A stretch of 19,315 nucleotides of DNA from JBGZFC01 sp964346495 (GTDB taxonomy: Bacteria > Bacteroidota > Bacteroidia > Bacteroidales > Dysgonomonadaceae): NCBI GenBank assembly GCA_964346495.1, contig CAYFUW010000040.1, forward strand, positions 1 through 19,315. The letters are read 5' to 3'. Numbering within the stretch: the first letter of the stretch is position 1; each line of letters begins with the position of its first letter. Positions 8,435 to 13,574 of this stretch are shown piece by piece. Both the position numbers and the translations under genes were made by a program. Below the pieces are notes generated by a model, which saw only the letters and a list, made by a program, of their open reading frames with translations, searched no databases and was not told where the DNA came from.

Positions 8435-8446
8435 ATTGTTGTAATG

Positions 8447-9019
8447 TTATTTAAATAAAAAGTTAGGATATAGTGTGAATCCTGCAGACCAATATATGTT
8501 GCGAATTTTCAAATTGTAATTATAATACTCTTTTTGTTCTATAAAACCAGCACTGTGAAGTCCCAGGTTTATTTTAATCCAATCTATCCTTTTTGAGCCA
8601 AATTGGAAGTTTAAGCTACTCTCGCTTGTTCTGATGTTATTCGAGTAGAGATAATCTAACTGAGTGTGAGATAAGTTGTAGTCAGAGTAATTTGTTCTAA
8701 TGTTTCCAAAATTGAGTAGCAACAACTTTGTGTTGAAGTTCACACGTAAGTAGGGTGAAAAATGATAGTCGAATCCGGGTGTTATGTAATACTTGTATGT
8801 GTTTGCATTGAAATAATAAATTTCGGGAGAAATGTTGGGTGCTGAAAGCGAAGAGTATAAGTCGCCTAAATTTACACCGGCTTCCAATGTCAAATAGCTC
8901 CTTTTTTGTTCAGTTAATGGAAAAAAAGCACCTAGTGCAATATCTATTGCGCGACGTTTATACTTGATAGTTGATGGAGTTTTAGTAATAGCTAATAGAT
9001 TAAAATAGAATCTTTTCAT
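8447..9019 (-). CDS. Unknown beta-rich protein, possibly a truncated barrel
   Basis: I do not recognise this 190-residue protein. It is rich in Tyr, Asn, Phe and Leu with alternating strands such as YKYYITPGFDYHF, RVNFNTKLLLLNF and WSAGFTLYPNFLF, which looks like part of an outer-membrane barrel; the last strand ends in aromatic residues before a terminal Lys. It lacks a signal peptide: the N-terminus MKRFYFNLLAITKTP is followed directly by charged residues. The frame is open upstream only to about 9080 and has no other Met. It may therefore be the 3' part of a once longer gene, or the signal may have been lost. It precedes queF by 12 nt and probably shares its transcript. This gene is absent from the second copy of the surrounding duplication. 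Confidence 0.55.
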   Translation of the reverse strand: MKRFYFNLLAITKTPSTIKYKRRAIDIALGAFFPLTEQKRSYLTLEAGVNLGDLYSSLSAPNISPEIYYFNANTYKYYITPGFDYHFSPYLRVNFNTKLLLLNFGNIRTNYSDYNLSHTQLDYLYSNNIRTSESSLNFQFGSKRIDWIKINLGLHSAGFIEQKEYYNYNLKIRNIYWSAGFTLYPNFLFK

Positions 9020-9056
9020 AATTGTTTCGTAAATGATGAAAAAATATACTTTGATA

Positions 9057-9064
9057 CAAAAATA
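9057..9064 (-). promoter_or_regulatory. -7 box before the 8447-9019/queF pair
   Basis: The minus strand reads TATTTTTG, an exact TAnnTTTG box, 37 nt before the ATG at 9019. No good -33 element is seen. The matching position of the second repeat copy (9809-9816) also keeps an exact box, TATATTTG, although the genes it would serve there are gone, which supports a real promoter in the ancestral unit. Confidence 0.45.
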
Positions 9065-9154
9065 GTAAAAATAGTGTTATTGGTAATGATTTAGCTAAAT
9101 TATCGCTAAGTGTTCTGTTGTATAGTATATAAAAATTAGAAAATAGTATTAAAA

Positions 9155-9187
9155 ACAAAACCGCTCTCAAAAAGAGAGCGGTTTTGT
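9155..9187 (-). terminator. Rho-independent terminator of the broken OMP gene
   Basis: A perfect 14-bp stem ACAAAACCGCTCTC/GAGAGCGGTTTTGT encloses a 5-nt A loop (T on the minus strand). Read on the minus strand it is followed by a T tract (TTTTTAATA), right behind the stop at 9195. A related hairpin at 9911-9939 ends the intact paralogue. Confidence 0.85.
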
Positions 9188-9194
9188 ATTAGAG

Positions 9195-9665
9195 CTATAA
9201 GTTGCTTATTATCTGAAAGCTGTAGCGTAGGGTAAGTCCAAAGCGAGCTGGGACAAAGTCAATATCTTCTACAATTGCAGGGCGCCAATCCAGACCAACA
9301 TTAAGAGAAGTTTTTGGAATATTGTATTCTAAGCCCAGAGATGGACGAAAAATAACAAGACAAAAATAATCTATACCCAACAATTGAACTCCAACTCCTG
9401 CATTCCAATTTAATCCATTTACTCCCGGAAAAGATGCGTTGTATGAGCCTTCAATACCGATAGCTATTATTTATTTGCCAAACAGTACCATCCCTTGACC
9501 AGAAATATTATTAGTGAAGAGATATTTTAAATGAGGACCAACCATGCTGCCTTTTTCTCCAAAGTCAGCAATAACACCCACGGAAGCTCTGTGTTCTTGA
9601 GCACTTGTTGTGATTGCAAAAGCAACGCCAAAAATGATTGTAATAAAAAGTCTTTTATGCCTCAT
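9195..9665 (-). pseudogene. Small outer-membrane protein, broken by an in-frame stop
   Basis: A paralogue of the intact gene at 9963-10427. It starts at ATG 9665 with MRHKRLFITIIFGVAFAITT, a signal peptide ending in SAQ, and matches the paralogue through VGPHLKYLFTNNISGQGMVLFGK. Then a TAA at 9471-9473 stands where the paralogue has Asn (AAC). The same frame remains open beyond it and still matches: AIGIEGSYNASFPG against TIGVEGAYNTSIPG, then VGLDWRP and RFGLTLRYSF. A single extra nucleotide near the 3' end moves the final TTTCAGATAA out of frame, so the protein would end QIISNL, not FR. The 64-residue product up to the stop cannot form a barrel. Reading as two separate genes is unlikely because the frame is continuous. 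A sequencing error at the stop is possible. Confidence 0.85.
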
Positions 9666-9720
9666 AAGCAGTTGTTTTAATTAGTGGAAATCATAAATAA
9701 TTGATTAGAAGTATTAAACC

Positions 9721-9771
9721 CTTGTTTGTATTCTGTTTATTGCCTGGGAGGCTTAATGTTTTATGTCACAT
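9721..9771 (-). pseudogene. Decayed queF 5' fragment
   Basis: By hand alignment these 51 nt match the first 52 nt of queF (8383-8434) at 43 positions, with eight mismatches and one missing base. The start ATG is kept (9771-9769), but codon 2 is TGA in place of GAA, and the missing A shifts the frame after the GGCAAT core. It lies directly upstream of the broken outer-membrane gene. The remainder of queF is absent: past CTTG at 9721 the sequence becomes the conserved upstream region shared by the two outer-membrane genes. Confidence 0.75.
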
Positions 9772-9910
9772 GTGGTGTTTCTTAATAAAAAACTTATTCT
9801 AAGTGATACAAATATAGATAATTAAATTGAGTTATTAGTAATAATCTTGTGAAATAATCATCTGTTTTTTGATCTGGTTCTCTTATATGATGTGAGTATG
9901 TGGGTAAAAT

Positions 9911-9939
9911 AAAACCGCTCTGTTTTCGAGAACGGTTTT
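9911..9939 (-). terminator. Rho-independent terminator of the intact OMP gene
   Basis: AAAACCG/CGGTTTT with an inner TCT/AGA stem, one C-A mismatch and a loop of about 7 nt. On the minus strand it is followed by ATTTTA, T-rich. It lies 23 nt after the stop at 9963. The ACCGCTCT core is shared with the terminator at 9155-9187. Confidence 0.75.
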
Positions 9940-9962
9940 TTACCAAATATTATTATTAGTTT

Positions 9963-10427
9963 TTATCTGAAAGTATATCTGAAAGCAAAAGAAAACCTTC
10001 CGGCTTCAAAATGATAGTCTCCATCCCAAAATAACCACATCGGACGCCAATCGAATCCAATATTAAAAGGAATACTCGGTAAGGTAAACTCTAATCCGGT
10101 TGAGGGACGAATGCCAAAGAAAGAGTCATGCTTGCCAATAAAAGCTTGCGGACCAATTCCGATATTCCAAACCAATCCTTTTGCTCCCGGGATAGATGTG
10201 TTATATGCTCCTTCAACACCAATAGTTGTTAAGTTCGAACCAAAAAGTACCATTGCTTGACCGGAATACTGATTCGTAAAAAAGTGTTTTATGTGAGGAC
10301 CAACAAGTGTGGAACCATCACCAAAATCAATAAACAGACCTGCTGCGGTTCTGTAACCTTGAGCACTTGCTGTAGCTGCAAAAGCAACGACTAAAACTGT
10401 TGTAATAAAAAATCTTTTAAGTCTCAT
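9963..10427 (-). CDS. Small outer-membrane beta-barrel protein, intact copy
   Basis: A 154-residue exported protein. The signal peptide begins MRLKRFFITT and ends in TASAQ (about residue 23). The mature part has repeated short strands, for example GLFIDFGDGSTLVGPH, GQAMVLFG, TIGVEGAYN, WNIGIGPQAF, GLEFTLP and FNIGFDWRP, and ends in the barrel-like strand RFSFAFRYTFR. This suggests an eight-stranded OmpA- or OmpW-sized barrel of unknown function. The frame is open upstream to 10547, but that would run into the nuclease gene and give no signal peptide; the ATG at 10427 matches the paralogue start at 9665 and the upstream 65 nt are conserved between copies. It is followed by its own terminator. 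The damaged copy nearby suggests redundancy. Confidence 0.85.
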   Translation of the reverse strand: MRLKRFFITTVLVVAFAATASAQGYRTAAGLFIDFGDGSTLVGPHIKHFFTNQYSGQAMVLFGSNLTTIGVEGAYNTSIPGAKGLVWNIGIGPQAFIGKHDSFFGIRPSTGLEFTLPSIPFNIGFDWRPMWLFWDGDYHFEAGRFSFAFRYTFR

Positions 10428-10524
10428 AAGCAGTTGTTTTAAGTTAGTGAAAATCATAAATAATTGATTAGAAGTATTAAGCCCTTGTTTGTTTTGTAAA
10501 AATGAAATATTAAAGTGAGATGTT

Positions 10525-11583
10525 TTAATAAATATCTTGAATTTCAAGATTATTATTTAGATAATCAATTAAGTTAAAGTTCCCTAAATCTTTAATATTC
10601 TTGGCGACTTGATTAATCCAATCTTGAAGTTTGTTATTGACAGGCAATTCCCAATATTTTTCCAATTCTTCATCATCTGTTGATAAAAGTATTTCTTTTA
10701 AATCTTCTAGTGAGTTTGTTAACTTCATTACTATTTGCGGGATATTTGTAAAATACTCGTTGTTAAATGAAATAATGCCTTGTCCACCTGCCGTGAAAAC
10801 GTCACGAATATTTGGACACACAATGCTTTCAGATTTAACTAACCAAACAGCAACACGATTAAATTTGTCAGAACGATTACTAAAAACTTCTGGAAATAAT
10901 ATCATTGACTTTAGCATGTAATAATTTCTTTCTTCGATTGACAAGTTATTCCATAGTTTAATAATCAAGTTTGTCGACTTTGGTTCATCTTGGTCTAACC
11001 ACCATATTTCTTCACCAGGCTTTAAAAATTGTCTGTAATAATCTGTTATTGGTTTTATAGGGTTATTTAATTTGCGTAACTCGTTGTAAGGTAATTGTAA
11101 TTTGTCGAAAATAGTCTCTCCATGTGCTAAATCCATGTTGATAAAATAACGAGGAGAATGTGTAACAACAACTGATGCAAGACATTCTTCATATGGACGA
11201 CACTTAAACTCAATCGGATTTACCATTTTGCCAAAAAGCATAAAGATTCTTTCAACACCTTCAACTCTGGTGCTTTCAAGTACTGAGTTCCCAAGTGTTG
11301 TCCAGTGATTACTTTTTGTTGTTTTTACTTCAACTCCATAGTATTTCCTTGCTACTATATCTGGAAATTTCAATCCAGATATAAGTTCAATGGTTCCCTC
11401 AAAAGGTGTATTCTTTGCATGATAAGTCATGATATCTGCAACAACATTTTCTAATTTATTGCCCAATAAACCCAAATACCTTTCTTTCTCTTTTTTAGAC
11501 TCAATTCTTAAAGTGGATACTGTGATATCAAGTAAAGAATTGAATTCTGACTTATTTGGTTCTGAATTTCTAGATATAAGCAT
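10525..11583 (-). CDS. Probable type II restriction endonuclease, PD-(D/E)XK fold
   Basis: A 352-residue soluble protein directly downstream (7 nt) of a cytosine-5 methyltransferase, the usual place for the cognate nuclease. It shows a PD-(D/E)XK core: Glu45 in a preceding helix (GNKLENVVAD), then FPDIVARKYYGVEVKTTK with Asp75, Glu85 and Lys87, the expected metal and catalytic residues. Downstream, WTTLGNSVLESTRVEGVERIF looks like the continuation of the core sheet and helix. I do not recognise the specificity family. ATG 11583 is the first Met and follows the methyltransferase stop closely, so translation is likely coupled. The region is visibly more AT-rich than mutS, consistent with acquired DNA. 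Nuclease activity and sequence specificity are predictions. Confidence 0.8.
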   Translation of the reverse strand: MLISRNSEPNKSEFNSLLDITVSTLRIESKKEKERYLGLLGNKLENVVADIMTYHAKNTPFEGTIELISGLKFPDIVARKYYGVEVKTTKSNHWTTLGNSVLESTRVEGVERIFMLFGKMVNPIEFKCRPYEECLASVVVTHSPRYFINMDLAHGETIFDKLQLPYNELRKLNNPIKPITDYYRQFLKPGEEIWWLDQDEPKSTNLIIKLWNNLSIEERNYYMLKSMILFPEVFSNRSDKFNRVAVWLVKSESIVCPNIRDVFTAGGQGIISFNNEYFTNIPQIVMKLTNSLEDLKEILLSTDDEELEKYWELPVNNKLQDWINQVAKNIKDLGNFNLIDYLNNNLEIQDIY

Positions 11584-11590
11584 AATAAAG

Positions 11591-13567
11591 TTATTTTTTG
11601 AAATAAATATCCCAAACTGTCTCTAATCTTTTAGCAATGTGGTAGGCTAATAATGGTGGCACAGCATTTCCTATTAACCTATAAGCAGCCGAAGGGCTTA
11701 CTAAAAATCTAGAGTTTGTTCTAGAGATGACAAACTCGTAGTCCGGAGGAAAAGTTTGTATTAAAGCACACTCTCGGGGTGTTAATCTTCTTTCTTGTAA
11801 TTTCAAATTCTCTAGTTCTTCTTTGTTCTTGCCTCCATTATCAAGCGAAAGTCTTCTGAACTCTATATTTCCATGATGTTCTGCTCTAATTGTAGGAGCA
11901 ATGCCTTCTAAATCAACTTCTGTTTGTCCTTGGCAATGCTTTCCCATAAATTTTGCTTTTGAAAAATAAATTTGTGAAGGATCGTTGCTGTGCTCAGGTT
12001 CTAAGATATCCTTAAATATACTAGCGAGTTTTACAGGTTCTTTAAGACCTTTATCCTTAATAGTAAAACTATGGGTTCTCATCGGATATGGAGTATAAGC
12101 TGCAGATACTGGACTTTTTGTTAATTCTTGGAGTGCTTTCTTTTTTAAAAAACTTTTGTTAATACCAATAAAAATCACTCTTTCCCTTGATTGAGGAACA
12201 CCGTAATCAGCAGCATGTAAGACTACTGGATCTAAAACAAGATAGCCATCCTTATTTGTAGATGCAAAATCTTTTTGAATTATGTCTTTTACATTAGATA
12301 AATTCACTAAACCCTTTACGTTTTCTGCAATAAATATTTTAGGATTTGTAATTTCAATTACCTCTCTCATCCACATATAGAGTTTACCTCTGGTTTCAAT
12401 TGATGGAATGTCTGAGTTTATTACTTCACCTTTATGATCTTTATGTGATTTAAATCCTTTTCGTTTTCCTGCAATACTAAAATCCTGACAAGGAAAACCT
12501 CCTGTAACTACATCTATATTGTCAGGAAATATTTTATATCCCTGTTTATGTGCTTTTACTAAATCAACAATGCTTTCAACATGATAAATTTCAGAAGAAT
12601 AATCTCTTTTTTTGAAATAATTAACCCAAGCATTTCGTGCATCTTGCAAAATATCATTTGCGAAAACTGTTTGAAACTTTGTTGGTGCTAATTGTATATA
12701 GTTATTATTCAGACGCTTTGATATAAAATTGGGAGTTAATTTTTCATTTATTGTGTCTTCATGAACAATGAAATCTCCTTCAAACCCTAAATCCATCCCG
12801 CCACACCCTGAAAACAAAGATAACAATCTGAACGACTTTCCTGGTTTCAAAGTTACTTCAGCATCATATTTTAATGTAAACTGTGGTTCTTCAATAGCTT
12901 CTGCATTTTCTGTTATTAATTTTTCAAAATAACTGCATTTAGATTTTAGTTTACAATCTGTGCAAAGTGGATTTTTTGCTTTACAAACCATAGCAGCATA
13001 ATCCAAGATTGCCCAATTCAACTCTTTACAAGATTTTATATTAACGACATTATGCGCAAGTTCTTGGATAATTTTGTCGTTTCTAACATCCTTATTTTTT
13101 TTTGGATAAAAATAGCGACGCAAAACTCTTGACATATTAACATCTAGTAAAGCAGCTTTATTTTTAAGAATGAATAGTTCGTATGCATTTGATATATATA
13201 ATGAAGCAAGGCTTGTTTCTTTTAATTCATTGCTATTCGATGGCAATATTCCATTTTTCTTTTTGTATTCTTCAATTATACGTCTTACTCTTTTTACTCT
13301 TTGTGTATATAAACCCAATGGTTTAAAAATTTCTGTCAGATCTTCATCTGTCGCTAAGATTAAACTATCCCAATCAGGAAATTTGTCAAAAAACACATTA
13401 TAATATTTAGCTACTGTTTCAGCTTTTGTTCTCTGCAACAGTATTTCGCTAAATATTAATTCGTAGTTTGATATATTGTCTCGGCGCCAAGGAAATTCGC
13501 GTTTATTGGTTTCAAACCACTTCAATAATACATTTCTAAAATATTTTATTTTATTTTTATTCCACAT
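11591..13567 (-). CDS. Fused G:T-type DNA glycosylase and cytosine-5 methyltransferase
   Basis: A 658-residue two-domain protein. Residues ~1-217 form an HhH-GPD iron-sulfur glycosylase: EILLQRT (41-47), GLYTQR (85-90), Tyr124, catalytic Asp142 in LLDVNMSRV, and the cluster C195-x6-C202-x2-C205-x5-C211, followed by SYFEK. From memory these match the thymine glycosylase MIG of Methanothermobacter (EILLRRT, Tyr126, Asp144, CSYYEK). The MutY 8-oxoguanine domain is absent. Residues ~246-658 are a full C5 methyltransferase: motif I LLSLFSGCGGMDLGFE, motif IV GGFPCQ with nucleophile Cys360, motif VI AENV (414-417), motif VIII SRERV (460-464), a target-recognition region ~466-592, motif IX RLTPRECALIQTFP and motif X GNAVPP. 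The start lies 7 nt after mutS. Inferred role: methylate the site and excise T from T:G pairs made by 5-methylcytosine deamination. Confidence 0.9.
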   Translation of the reverse strand: MWNKNKIKYFRNVLLKWFETNKREFPWRRDNISNYELIFSEILLQRTKAETVAKYYNVFFDKFPDWDSLILATDEDLTEIFKPLGLYTQRVKRVRRIIEEYKKKNGILPSNSNELKETSLASLYISNAYELFILKNKAALLDVNMSRVLRRYFYPKKNKDVRNDKIIQELAHNVVNIKSCKELNWAILDYAAMVCKAKNPLCTDCKLKSKCSYFEKLITENAEAIEEPQFTLKYDAEVTLKPGKSFRLLSLFSGCGGMDLGFEGDFIVHEDTINEKLTPNFISKRLNNNYIQLAPTKFQTVFANDILQDARNAWVNYFKKRDYSSEIYHVESIVDLVKAHKQGYKIFPDNIDVVTGGFPCQDFSIAGKRKGFKSHKDHKGEVINSDIPSIETRGKLYMWMREVIEITNPKIFIAENVKGLVNLSNVKDIIQKDFASTNKDGYLVLDPVVLHAADYGVPQSRERVIFIGINKSFLKKKALQELTKSPVSAAYTPYPMRTHSFTIKDKGLKEPVKLASIFKDILEPEHSNDPSQIYFSKAKFMGKHCQGQTEVDLEGIAPTIRAEHHGNIEFRRLSLDNGGKNKEELENLKLQERRLTPRECALIQTFPPDYEFVISRTNSRFLVSPSAAYRLIGNAVPPLLAYHIAKRLETVWDIYFKK

Positions 13568-13574
13568 TTTGTGT

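Larger units (their letters stand above)
9053..10492. repeat. Old tandem duplication, copies about 9053-9729 and 9805-10492
   Basis: Segments match in the same order and orientation: GATACAAA-rich spacer 9053-9150 with 9805-9910, terminators 9155-9187 with 9911-9939, coding regions 9195-9665 with 9963-10427, and upstream stretch 9666-9729 with 10428-10492. The offset stays near 752-763 nt throughout. Left of the spacer the homology resumes between queF (8383-8434) and the remnant 9721-9771, but there the offset is 1338 nt; the difference of about 585 nt is close to the 573-nt gene at 8447-9019. The stretch 9772-9910 therefore holds a decayed promoter spacer and no gene. Confidence 0.8.

Noticed and set aside
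8435..8446. preQ1 riboswitch upstream of queF
   Set aside because: The gap to the preceding gene is only 12 nt, and no aptamer-like pseudoknot can be placed before the ATG.
10428..10547. Longer N-terminus for the intact OMP gene
   Set aside because: It would overlap the nuclease stop, has no signal peptide at its start, and the conserved ATG at 10427 aligns with the paralogue.
10631..10921. Plus-strand ORF of 96 codons opposite the nuclease gene
   Set aside because: It lies wholly antisense to a gene with a recognisable catalytic core and shows no domain or promoter of its own.
12932..13567. Calling the N-terminal domain MutY (A:8-oxoG adenine glycosylase)
   Set aside because: Position 124 is Tyr, not the Ser of MutY, the C-terminal NUDIX-like 8-oxoguanine domain is absent, and the surrounding motifs fit MIG better.
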